Positions 46,481-58,101 of a stretch of 64,000 nucleotides of DNA are shown one piece after another. Numbering within the stretch: the stretch's first letter is position 1; each line of letters opens with the position of its first letter. The position numbers were made by a program, and so were the translations under genes. Source of the stretch: Branchiostoma floridae (Eukaryota; Chordata; Leptocardii; Amphioxiformes; Branchiostomatidae); NCBI RefSeq assembly GCF_000003815.2, contig NC_049993.1, forward strand, positions 11,689,436-11,753,435. The letters are read 5' to 3'. The notes under the pieces are model-generated. The model was not told the origin of the DNA. It saw only the letters and a program-made list of their open reading frames with translations, and did not search any database.

Positions 46481-49400
46481 TCTACGGTACAGCACTGCAC
46501 ATGCGCGATACAGGCCACTCGATGAGGAATGTCTCACGTCTATCACATGGAAGCGTCACCTTGGACGATATTTCACGACAAGTCCTTGTGCGGTGTCATC
46601 ACAGCTCCGCGGACAAGGCGTTTTCTGGAGCTGACGTAGGAACGGCAAACGCACTCTCATGAATTCATGAAATGGCTAGAGTATTCACAAGTCTCCTTAC
46701 GCTGTGCAGACGACAGTATGAGAAAAAGCTGACAGAACAGAAGATGGCGAGAGCATATCTTCAAGTCTCCTTGCTTAAGCCTTGCAGACGACAGAATGAG
46801 ATGAAACTGACTGAACTGAAGTGAACCCGCGGAAGAGAAGAAGCGTGAAGGGGCGGTACAGGTGCACCGGTCTGTTTTTCCGGTGTCCGGTTTTGCCGAT
46901 GTTGACTTCTCTCAGTTCCGGCAAACTGTGTACTGGTCAACACCTACACAGGCACTGTCCACAGGCCTTGTTCCAAGAGTCAACAACCTTTCCTCCAGCA
47001 GTTCTGTTAAGGATTTTCACCCCCATGTAGTTCTACATATATCCACAACAACAGGGAGCCACCCCCATAAGGGTAGTTCACGGTACGAAGTCAAAAACGG
47101 TAGCGCACCACCCTTATTGTTAGGTAGAACACACGCTGTTCTGTACGTGCAAAAACAGTTCACATGCACTGCAGGTGGCGAAAACGCCTTATAACTCGTC
47201 TGTTGTTCCTGTCAATCATTCTCCTGTCGTGTGCCAAATGTAACAACATCTCTTAGCCGATAACAGACATTACGGTACACTCAGGAGGGACCGTAAAAAA
47301 GAAAGCGGGAAGGTAATAGTTTAGCACAGACACATTTGCGGTAATAACAACAGCGAGGTGCCAGGTCATCAATTTTAGTACACCATTACTATAATCAACG
47401 TACACATCTATGTAAACGTGAAGTAATCCACGAACTATAAGCATACACGTAAGCTCCAAAGACCGTTAATTACACATGCAGTATCTTTCACAACCGAGTT
47501 TCAATATGCTTCAAGTGTATTGTAGACACATTTTCAATAAACCCAGCGAAAGATAACATGTTACAAGTCAGTTGATAACCTTTGATTTGCTCAAGAATGT
47601 TCGACTGTGACCGACCTCTTGAACTTGTTGTGTTCGTATCGTGAGTTGGAAGTTAATGAACCGAGATATACCCAAACCCATCCAGTGTGAACGTTTAAAA
47701 TTACTCCTTTAGGTCTGGATTCAGGAAATTTCAGCTGATGCACGGAATATGGAGTTAAACCCGTTTTTATCTCACATACAAAACTCTGTATAAAGATAAT
47801 CAATAGCAAAGAAACGTGATGAAAATCCAGTTAGTCTGGGGCCTGGTCTCTTCGCTATGTCTATACGGACAGGCGAGAAGAAGAAGAAGAAGTATTTGAT
47901 ATGTCACCTGGCGACCCGCCAGACACAGACAGCCAGCTCTTAAAGGCCGTGTAAGACACTCTAAGGACACACAGAACACAAGCACTGGTCAGGAGGGCCA
48001 TTAGGTCGGGAGTGAAATGAGTCCCGTTGCTCACATTGGGAGATACCGCGGCCGGTTTGAACACTGTTTGCACGTTTACCATTGGTCTTCTCTAAGCAAA
48101 TTGTTTACTTTTTTTTACCATTGGTCTTCTGTGTGCAAATTGTTTACTTTTTCGGATGACTAATCCTAAACATTTATTAAAAGACACGCAGTTTTGCACA
48201 GCTTTTGACTTATGATAAGGCCCAAACTTCCTTGCAAGACACAAAATTGATTTCAGAAGTAAACTTTCTGTTAGTTTGCCTACTTTATTTGGCTCCTTCG
48301 AATTCTTGCGCCACCAATTCAATCAATCAAGACATTACTCTAAACCCCACCCTCTCTCCTCCTTTTATATGTAAGGTTTAGTATCAAATTGCATGGCCAT
48401 CCTCCTTCATTGCCAATGGTACTTCAATACACTTAAAAGCTTTTCATTTGAAAAACATGGTGTTTTTATCATCTCCATTAAGCGAGCCTCTTAAGTGCCA
48501 TGTAAAAATGATGAGTACTTAAAGTGATTATGAAAAGAGAGAGAGAGAGAAACGTCACGGAAACTTTCCTGAGTTCTACATGATACATTTCCCAAACTGA
48601 TAATCTTGACTTTGCTTTTAGCTTTTTAAAAATGATCTTACTAGGATGAATTTGTTTGTTTTGAAGATAAAAAGCCAACGGTCGAGCCATGAAACTTGTT
48701 TTGAGTTGTGCTGCAAAAAAGCGAAGTCTGTAATAGGTAAGAGTCTGAATGTGAAGGTCGTCCGGCATGCCCCCAGACCTCTATATATTATTAGACGTCC
48801 AAATCCTAAGGTAATGTAGTAGAATGTTCATATAAAACACTCCAAGGACCCACAGAAGGACTGAGTGGTTAGGTTAGAGGAGACTAGATCAACAGATCAC
48901 GAGCATTATTCCTGGCATTTCTGGCTAGACGTTGTGCACTTGGGAAAGGTACTATACACGACGTTTCTTATTCCACCGAGGTGTACAAATGGGTACCTGA
49001 CTTTGGTTCGGCAGGTGAAAGACGTTGGAAGGAGAGGGATGGGCTACACCTTCCAATGCTGTGCCCATGCTTGACGCAGACGATAACGTATACAACTCAC
49101 TGCCCTCAAAAGTACCCTTACCTGTCTGGCTTTAAGGACCCACAGATCGTAAATAGTGCCATTAGGTGGAAGCTTAACGACTGGTGGTGTCGTGGGAGGG
49201 GGGCATCCTACATTCACTCCGGGTATATAACCTCAATGTTCCTTTGCTATCTGTGTAACAATTTTACATGTATAACAGTTTCCGCCTCCGCATCACTTGA
49301 TCAGTACTCCCTGGTGGTTGTTTTGAGGACGTCAGTTTGACATTCTATAGCCTTTAGAGAAAGGTAAATGGGTAATGAACCGTAGCCTGTGCGTGTATCA

Positions 49401-51062
49401 CCCGTTCTCGAATAGAAACCCACTCACATGTGACATTGCTTTTTACATATAAGAAGCTTTGCGTCAAAAAGTAAATGTGATGTTACTTTGCACGAGAAGC
49501 TATGCGTAAATGGTGTCATATATATCCATCCTTGCAAATGATTATGGATATAACGAACTGTCAACACGCATACATAGCTCACTGCACAAACTCAAAGGAA
49601 AAATCAAGTGTATCAAAGTTAATATCCCACAGAGAACCTAAGCAGAAACATTTGTCTTTGCATTTCGTCTTTTTAATCAAGGGTTCTTGAGACGTTTTCC
49701 TTGACATCGTTGCTAGCCTGTTAACGAGAGTAGACGAGACTAGACGAGACTTCATCTTAATGTCGTAACCCCTTACACCTGTCATTTATCAAACCCGATA
49801 GGCCATGTCCTCGATTTACGAAGGTTTTTTTCCTACATCACTGTTACATATATCAAGCACATTGTATAGGTACAAATCCTGTCATTCGCAACATTAAAAT
49901 TGATATACAACCGCCTTTTCGCTAAATATCTCTCTATGCCTTTACCGAATTCTGTAAGTATCCAATAATCCCCTTAACTTTTATTACCTGCAAACGACCA
50001 TTAGAGCGGAAGTGATCCGACATGAATCAAGCGGCGACACCGTGCAGTCATTGGGTCTGATTGGGACCACTGGCCCCGCGGCACAGCGGCGCGCACGGGA
50101 AATTGAGGGAAAAGATCACTGTAAAAAATGGGTAGAAAAGTGGACATGTCGAGATATTAAACGTAAACGGATATGAATGTACCGTCTTTTTGTCTATCTA
50201 TCTATTTCTGTGTTTCTTTTTTACAATCCTTGTTTTTTCTTCTTTATGTCTTTATTTCTTTCTGTTGTCTTCCCTTCTCTTTTTCTTCTTCTTTTCTTTC
50301 TTTATCACAATATCACTGTCTTATGACCTTTTACCATTATATTTCTGGTATTTTGTCGTCAATTAGTCTGATTTTTTAGACAGTTGTCTTTCTATCTTGT
50401 TCTTTCTTTATATTCCTTTTTTCTTTCTTTTTCTTTCTTCTGCGTCTTTATCACGACATCCCTTTCTGTCTTCTAGTATTTCACCTTTATATTTCTGGTA
50501 TTTGTTAATTCGTCTCGTCAATTCTATCCTTTAAGTATCTTTTTTTCTACGATAGTTGCATCTTATGTTCCCAAGATATCTACGACTTATACAACCTGCA
50601 CAAGTTCCGTCGTTAACTACCCAGATAAGCATTCAAGGCCAAAACCACACCGCCGTAAGAATAACTCTACATTATTAGAAGTGACACTTGGTACGATTAA
50701 GAAATCCTCTCTAATATATGACAGTACGGCCGAACCTGAGCCCTCCCCGCGAACTTTCATTTTCTACCGGACATTAATTTGATTTCCCCTGATTCGGACC
50801 AACGCCACATCCTGCCAAATATATTCCTGTAAATTGAAAAACCTGTTGTGGCTCGCGGATATGAATAATGACTGTCCGGGAAAATATGCTTATCCCTATA
50901 TTACTCCAGTATGACCCGAACGTGTAAAGGTCCACTTTGCGGAAAGGCATGTTTTAATAGAAGTAATGGCAGCAACTGACCTCTGACACTACAGTCATAA
51001 ATGAAAAGTTTGGCGTGCCTTTATCGCCCACATGGGAGCTGTCAGTGTGAGTCGTGTAGAAC

Positions 51063-51404
51063 GATATTGATGTGTTCGTATCGTACATATGGAAGCGTAT
51101 TTCCTGTGTGTATCCTATGGGATAGTGGCTAGGAATAGATGCTAGTGCGTTTTGTCCTTGGGTATAGATTCCCCGCGCTGTAGAGATGATAGAAATAGTG
51201 GATTTATATAATAGTATCATTTGTACTGAGGGGTGACTGATGTTGATGCGTCCGTATCGTACATATGGAGGCGTATTTTCTGTGTGTATCCTATGCGATA
51301 TTGGCTAGCAATAGATTGTGGCGTGTCCTCGAGTACAAATTCCCCGCGCAGTAGATATGATGAAGTTATGTAAAAGGATCATCTATACTGTGCGGTGAAT
51401 AATG
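51063..51404. repeat. Tandem duplication (176-bp period) running into a gap
   Basis: Units 51063-51238 and 51239-51404 share TATCGTACATATGGA-GCGTATTT, TGTGTGTATCCTATG and ATTCCCCGCGC. The second unit is cut by the 100-N gap at 51405-51504, so more units may be hidden there. Confidence 0.8.
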
Positions 51405-51504
51405 NNNNNNNNNNNNNNNNNNNNNNNNNNNNNNNNNNNNNNNNNNNNNNNNNNNNNNNNNNNNNNNNNNNNNNNNNNNNNNNNNNNNNNNNNNNNNNNN
51501 NNNN
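51405..51504. other. Assembly gap of 100 N
   Basis: Placeholder gap directly after a tandem repeat, so probably a collapsed or unassembled continuation of that array. Confidence 0.95.
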
Positions 51505-53402
51505 ATCTATGGCTTTGGCTATTTTTGCAGACTTAGGAAATTCGTTTCGACTATAGAATGTTGATCTGAAGTTTACTGAAGTAGAGTTCAATGTAGTTGA
51601 ACTTGAGTACAAGTTTATGATCTTTTAAACACACACGTTAATGGTTTCATTCCAAGACGCGTAATGCTAATTGTCATTAATCTGAACGAAAAATGTTTTA
51701 AATTAAAAGAATCAGAATGTTTGATTTGTATATTGCCATTATGAAGTATTCTGGAGCGAAACTCTTATTTTCCCATTTTACTCTTTTGTAATGATTTTCT
51801 AGATCTAGTTATAAGTTTTTGGATGTTATCACACAGAAATGTTTGTTCCACCTAGGGCCATAGACAGACAGACATGACAGCAGAGGTACGCGTTGGATTA
51901 TTGTGTCTTTATGACACATGGAGTAAAATACCTACTCCAGTCATGAGGGGGAATACCAACTTAATCATGTTCGGGAGCGCATTCTCTGTACTGCAGCGCC
52001 ACCTAGCAGTGGGAAGTGGAACTAGTCATTATTGCATCAAGGAAGTTGGCAAAATACTACCGAAAGGCTGTCAGGTTTATTTCCTAGCTATGCCAAATAG
52101 CAAGTACTCAAGCAGCTAGATATATGATTTTGGAAACGGTCAATTGTCTTCATCTCCTTTGCATATCACTTCTAAGATATAAAAACTGCTCTCTATCCTT
52201 GAACCTTTGAACGTGGACATCAGGGATGCCATCACGGGTCACAATGGTTTCTTTCTCTCCACTCAGCCTTGTCCACCATGAGTGAGCGAAGCTATACTGT
52301 GGTGATGTTGCCGAGTGGTGTATCCCTTTTAAGGTTGTTGATGAAGGTTGCTCTTTCTGCCCCTTCTCCCTCTCCCCTCTGTTGGCTCCCATAGGATAAG
52401 CTGGCTGGCTATCAGCTCTGTATGTCGGACACAGTGTCCGGTTAGCGCCATCCTCCGTTACCTTATCCTGTCAGAAAGTCTAGGGAGGTCACCGTAGAGT
52501 ACCGAGTTCCTCACTCTGTCTGCTCTCTATAAGATCTCTTTAAACTTTAACGTCACTGACGAAAGATAACGGCTGTTATCTAAAACGCCAGACTGTTTCC
52601 AAAATCATATCCAGGTGCTTGAGCAATTGTTATTTGGCATATCTTATTACCTCGATGTCTAATCTTCATCGACGTAATTTTTTAGCTGTGCAACAAAGAA
52701 CTGTAAAGCCATACTTACTCAACTAGCTTAGATCGTGCGATTCTATTCGAGAAAAGCTAATTAAAAACATGGTACGTAGGACTTCGTTCTTCGTCGTTCT
52801 TCACTGCATTCCACTCAGGTAGAGATGATCCGTACGTGGGTGTACAGGGAACCTTCGTACGCAGGCGGTTTGACTTTATGGATGTTCTAAAACCGCAACA
52901 TCTGCCCACGTCAGCAAGCTGTTTTAAGACGATAATGCCTGAAGCGTATAGCGTGGCGTAGCGTGCGGCAAGGTTACACAAAGACGTGCAATCCGTTATA
53001 GCTCAGAGCAGTGGTGCGTTTAAAGTCATCAAATCTTTAGTGTACACGTTTTACGTACGTAGCAAGCGATCAAAAGAAACGCCGCAGGCCCTTGTGGGAG
53101 TGTACGGATGGAAACTACGGGAGAGGCATGTAAATCAAGTTTGCTCATCATCTGTAAGGTATTCTATTCATACCCAAAATCGTTTTAATTCTTCGACAAA
53201 TGACACTTTGAAGTGCATTTATATCTGGTGCATGTGATAATTGCTTATCGCGATCCTAAAACTGGTAATTCTCTTTAGACATTTTTTTACCAAAAAAAAA
53301 AAAAATCTGAAGGAATAAGATTACTAGCGATAACGCTTTTGACACGCCAAGGACCTTAGGGTTAAAATCGTACATGTACTATGAGAGTATTATACATGTA
53401 CT

Positions 53403-54290
53403 ATGAGTATATCCTTGGTGCTGAACAGCATTCACACTATGAAACACTTTTGTCTTTGTTTTCTTTATTGCAACATGGAGGTAATACAGTACACATTGGT
53501 GCCGTACTCATTTGTATTAGTACTGAACAGCATACGCATTATTACTGAACAGCATACGCATACAGCATTCACTCTATGGAACAGTTTTGTCCTTGGTGCT
53601 GAACAGTATTCACTCTGTGAAACAATTTTGCCTTTGTTGTTGGACAGCATTCACACTATGAAAAAGACCTGTCCTTGGTGCTGGTATTCACACCATAATA
53701 CAGCTTTGCCCTTAGCACTGAACAGCATTCACCCTATGAACCTGTTTTGTCTTTGGAGCTAAACCGCATTCACACTATGGAAGAGACTTGTCCTTGGTGC
53801 TGAACGGTATTCACACCATGATACAGCTTTGCCCTAAGTACTGAACAGCATTCACACTATGAAAGATGCTTGTCCTTTGTGCTGATCGGCATTCACACTA
53901 TGAACCAGTTTTGTCTTGGGAGCTGAACAGCATTCACACAGACAGCTTTGCCATTGGTATTGAACAGCATTCACACTAGGAACCAATTTTGCCCTTAGTT
54001 GCTGAACAGCATTCGCACTATGAACATTTTTGTCTTGGGAGCTGAACAGCATTCACACAGACAGCTTTGCCATTGGTACTGAAAAACATTCACACTATGA
54101 ACCAGTTTTGTCCTTAGTTGCTGAACAGCATTCGCACTATGAACAGTTTTGTCCTTGGTGCTGAACAGCATCCACGGCATGAAATAGTTTTGTCCTTGGT
54201 GCTGAACAGCATTCGCACTATGAACAGTTTTGCCCTTGGTGCTGAACAGCATCCACGGCATAAAACAGTTTTGGTATTGGTACTAAAAAA
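53403..54290. repeat. Minisatellite of about twenty 40-bp units
   Basis: Repeats of roughly CTGAACAGCATTCACACTAT followed by GAACAGTTTTGTCCTTGGTG, with variants (CCACGGCATGAAA, CAGACAGCTTTGCC). Near 54120-54280 an 81-bp pair of variant units is itself repeated. Overlapping open frames on both strands arise because the period rarely creates stops; they show no other coding sign. Confidence 0.9.
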
Positions 54291-57060
54291 GGATTCACTC
54301 AGTGGATACATTTCTGAAATATGTTTGCCTGCTCTTAAATCCTGAGCTTCAATTTTTTCCCTGCTCTTTAGCCGTTCTTTATCGTTTTGTGGCATCGCTA
54401 CAAGACGTCCCGGTCCACTTCTGATACGATACTGTGACCACAATCTGCAATGAAGACCTTGCTTTGCAAGTATGTTATGTAGTTGGTGTCTAAATCACGC
54501 CGCCTATCTAACCCATAGGGAACAACAGTGTCGTACGTTTTCATACTGAATTGTTATCTCAAGATATTCGTATTGAACTTTAAGAATCTTACTTAGCTTC
54601 CAAAGATTCAACAAGCGGTGAACCTGATATGGAACAATAAGTCGTCGGGTACTCTACTCTCAGGATAGCTTGGTCACGGAAAATAGCATTCTGTTTAACT
54701 GTTGCGACAGACTGAAAATCATGCAATAAGCTGCATTGGCATTAAAATGTCTTGCTGTGTAAGTAGTGAAAAGGCGACATCTAGCGGTAGATTCCTCAAC
54801 TGTTTATTCTCTATATCATACGTATATGGAGGCTAAAACATAACATAATTTAGTAAGGGCATTCCTGCAAAATACAGACAGATTAAAATTTAGACAGATT
54901 GCCATTTTTTTTCTTTTTGAAAATTGGCGAAAATTGATACCAGGGTAGCCTAACTGTAAGATGTGAAGACATTAACGAAACGATGCGTTAAACATGATAC
55001 ATCTTAACAGCCACCGATAGAATCCTTAACGACACTAGTGACGTCAATTCCCCCATCACTTGACGCAAGGCTCATTAGCCTTGTGTAAACAATTACGCGA
55101 ACCTAATTAGTCCTGCAAACTAACGAATCTAAAGAAGTCTCGTATGACTTACTGTTGATGTGCTAGTACCCTTTTTGGGTTAGACACTACATAAACGCCT
55201 TACTCCTTTTAGCCTGGCACGGTCATTAAAGTCCGTTTGTGGTGCTTGGAATGTCCTTCGCAAGCAAGTCGCTCGAAGGCAGTCAAACATCTACCAGTCT
55301 GTACACCCCAACTCACGACTAGATCTAACGTAGAACTGAAGTGAAGGTTCTGTTTAAGTACGTTTGTTTTTATGTGAGTTTGTTTGTATAGATGTGGATG
55401 GACAGCATAACTTCGAAAGGACCTGGGTGGATTGTCCTGTTTTCTAATATAATAGTGCAGAATCCAGGTCCCGAAAATTGAATACGTTGCACTCATCTGA
55501 CAGAAAAGGTTTGACATAAGTCTATGTGTAGAGGGGCTTTTGTGGTATCAAATTGTGCTAGCGAAGCATAATAATTAAAAGAACAACTTGCTGTTCGATT
55601 TCGTTAGCACTTCTTGTATCTTTTTTTATGCATTAGCCATTACCTTCTCGTGCGTCGGTCACGTTTTTATGCTGATTAACATACCTATAGCAGACTTTAT
55701 GTAGTTTAGTAGTTCGTCTAGCTCAGTTACTTTGATTACTGACAGCAGACCTTGTAAAGATAACCTTCAAAGTTGACCTGTTCTCGTCTAGCTTTGACAC
55801 AGAACTTCTTCAGGCAAATCATGCCATACAAACATGCAAATAAGGCCTCACAAAGGACTATATATCTTCTTTATAACTTTATTTCTCTCTGTACAGTAAC
55901 GGTACCTGAGTACATAAAACATCCATATATGCAATGACATACACGTCACAGGATTTATACAAATACATATCGTGCACAACGGTCATGTCACTGCTACTCT
56001 TGAGCTAGAATAGCGTTATGTTACATTCTTAAGGCCACACTGAGTTGATTATATAGATGACATCCTCGCGAGCATCCATTTTCGTCCGTTTTACAAAAAA
56101 AGTCTACGACCATACTCTAAATGGTACAAAGAACCTGCAAAACTTGCAAATATGTGTCGTCAATTGATTAAAGGAAAATGTATGCTGATGAGCAAATTCC
56201 TTCAATATCAAAGATATAAAAGAACACAAATACAGAATCCATTATTTAATATACCACGTCTTGAAAACTCAGCCATTTGTTCAACCTTCCTGGTTTTCAT
56301 GAGGAAGGTTACTTTTGTCCAATCTTTTCGCACGTTCGAATCAGTTTTGGATGCCCAGAGGATGTCATCCATATAATCAAATCAGCATGGCCTAATTCAC
56401 AGATTAACTAGACGTTACGTTTCACGAGACCAACTATATCTACTGTACGGTATAGGTATTTACTGTGCTAATACTGGCAAGCTATGCACACTTCTCTGTT
56501 CTTCCTGTTTGCCTGTACAAAGTTACCCTGTAATAAGTCTTTTCTTATTTACATTTATATATACTTTTATCGACTAATATCTAAACTGATAAAATATACC
56601 AGTCATAGAATGCTGATACAAAATAAAAACTGCATTTTTTCACTTATAATCACACCTAAGAAAGGTTCATTTCAGCTATAGGGATGGGGAATATTCTAAC
56701 ATGTTTAAGTTAATATCCCTCAATATCTTAACGCACGGTTTGCTAATCAAACATATCTCAAGTAGCCGTTTTCATATGCATATCGCATACTACAGCTCAG
56801 ACACAAGATACAGTAAATACTCTAATTAATGCCTAATGTTTTTTTTTCACAGAATGCTAAAGAAAACTTGTGCGCATTACAAAGATATGGGGGGGGGGAG
56901 ACAATTCGCAACCATAGATTTAAATAGTATCTTCTAATCTTTGAATGTGATGGCTGAAATGGAGAGCGATTACTATCGTGACCTTTGGTAATAAGTTTTT
57001 TTTTGCGTTTCATTTGATCCAAGTGTTGCGTATATAAAATGAGAAGTATTATGTATTTTA
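54291..57060. other. 3' flank of gene B
   Basis: AT-rich, no supportable gene. AGGCGACATCTAGCGGTAG near 54772-54790 is weakly CTCF-like. A homopolymer G run occurs near 56889. Confidence 0.4.
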
Positions 57061-57173
57061 TTACACTGCGAGTTGATACGTTTTTGGCCTTGTGAAGTCT
57101 GGGTGGCCGCCATCGTGTTGTCTGTCGGCACTGCTCTGTTCACTGTTCAATTGTCCCATGGAACGTATGGCTC
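57061..57173 (-). CDS. Possible alternative terminal exon of prostanoid receptor gene B
   Basis: On the minus strand a good acceptor (TGTTATTCTGCAG) is followed by an open frame of 36 codons. It begins AIRSMGQLNSEQSSADRQ and ends TYQLAV, with a TAA stop that overlaps a poly(A) signal AATAAA (57057-57062). GC content is higher than the flanks. Upstream, a donor GTGAGT overlaps the stop codon of gene B (57493 downward), so splicing from it to this exon is conceivable. However, that junction would read a different frame and stop after about ten codons. It may be an alternative tail, part of another transcript, or chance. Confidence 0.3.
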
Positions 57174-57489
57174 CTGCAGAATAACATACAATGTTGTAAT
57201 TCTAGCAATGTGTTATAGTTAAGTTAATTCCCACACCATATGGTGTATAGGGTGGCGCTTATCTCTGTTTCTATAGTCCTTAAGCCTCACAATTTGTGGC
57301 TAGTCCAACTATCATATTCTTTTCCAAAAGTACTGACTGTAGATAGTGTGCACTGTTATACACTCAAGACAAGATAAGACAATGAAAGATAAGAAAGTAC
57401 AAATTTACTGATGTATCATAAAAGAAAAAAAAACATGATCTTTTTAGAAATACTATTACAAATATATTTCTAGTAGAGGTAGTCAGTAC

Positions 57490-58101
57490 TCACTTTTCCA
57501 TGGTTCCCGAAGCTCTTCTCTTCAGTGTATTCGGGCTGAGGTTACTGACCGCTCCGTCTGACATAGTTCTCGTCTGCCTCTTTGACAAAGGGCTAGCTTC
57601 TGGAGTTATAGTCTCAAATTTTGTGGTAGGTTCCTCAAACACAACGTCCTCTAAGGAACTATAGATGCACCGGTCGTCATTCGGAGAAAGGGCCGGTAAA
57701 CAGTCTCGCCACGAGGGCCGGCGTTTGCTAAACGAAGACCTCCCGGATGGTCTTCTCTCGCCATTCATGTTGTTCTCGTGAGAGTTCAGATTGTCTGTCT
57801 CGTCGATCGCGTGATGAAAGATGGCGTCGGCCACCGCCAGTCTGCTCGCTCGGCCAGCGTGTCCGTTAGAAAACGTCACCATGCCCGCCTCTCGCTTGTT
57901 GTCGCTGGGTTGTTTCGGAACTTGTCTTATCTTGCAGGTCAGGTCCTTCACAATTTTGATGACGCGGTGGAAGAGTTCTCGGCGGAAGAGGATGTAGATC
58001 CAAGGGTCGAGGATCTGGTTCATGGACGCCATTCGAACGGAAACGAGATCCCACTGGATCTCACTCTCGTAGCTCGGGATCTGGTTCAGCAAGACCCGGA
58101 T
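57490..58101 (-). CDS. Prostaglandin E receptor-like GPCR (gene B), last main exon: TM7 and long C tail
   Basis: The exon follows a T-rich acceptor (T13-AG) at 58101 in the same phase and homologous position as gene A exon 2, and ends TGA at 57490, giving 203 residues. It begins IRVLLNQ, reaches TM7 with SVRMASMNQILDPWIYILFR, then has a tail of about 160 residues. R23 of the exon is the conserved prostanoid-carboxylate-binding arginine, so this receptor looks functional for a prostanoid. The long Ser-rich tail resembles EP4 and carries PKA-type sites RRPS (twice) and KRRAS near the end. Exon 1 (N terminus to TM6) is not in the window; it must lie beyond 64000. The gene lies on the same strand as gene A, consistent with tandem duplication. 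Confidence 0.85.
   Translation of the reverse strand: MRVLLNQIPSYESEIQWDLVSVRMASMNQILDPWIYILFRRELFHRVIKIVKDLTCKIRQVPKQPSDNKREAGMVTFSNGHAGRASRLAVADAIFHHAIDETDNLNSHENNMNGERRPSGRSSFSKRRPSWRDCLPALSPNDDRCIYSSLEDVVFEEPTTKFETITPEASPLSKRQTRTMSDGAVSNLSPNTLKRRASGTMEK

Larger units (their letters stand above)
46481..53402. other. Intergenic stretch between gene A and gene B
   Basis: No supportable gene. It holds a short tandem repeat at about 48077-48152 (ACCATTGGTCTTCT...CAAATTGTTTACTTTT twice) and a pyrimidine-rich stretch at 50190-50520 made of two diverged roughly 140-bp units (both with TTTATATTTCTGGTATTT-like ends). It also holds a tandem duplication at 51063-51404, the gap 51405-51504, and a dispersed repeat fragment at 51990-52017 shared with 35973-36000. 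Confidence 0.45.

Noticed and set aside
53403-54443. Long frames on both strands of the 40-bp repeat
   Set aside because: They follow from a stop-poor repeat unit; the encoded peptides are repeats in every frame and no start, splice or poly(A) signals fit.
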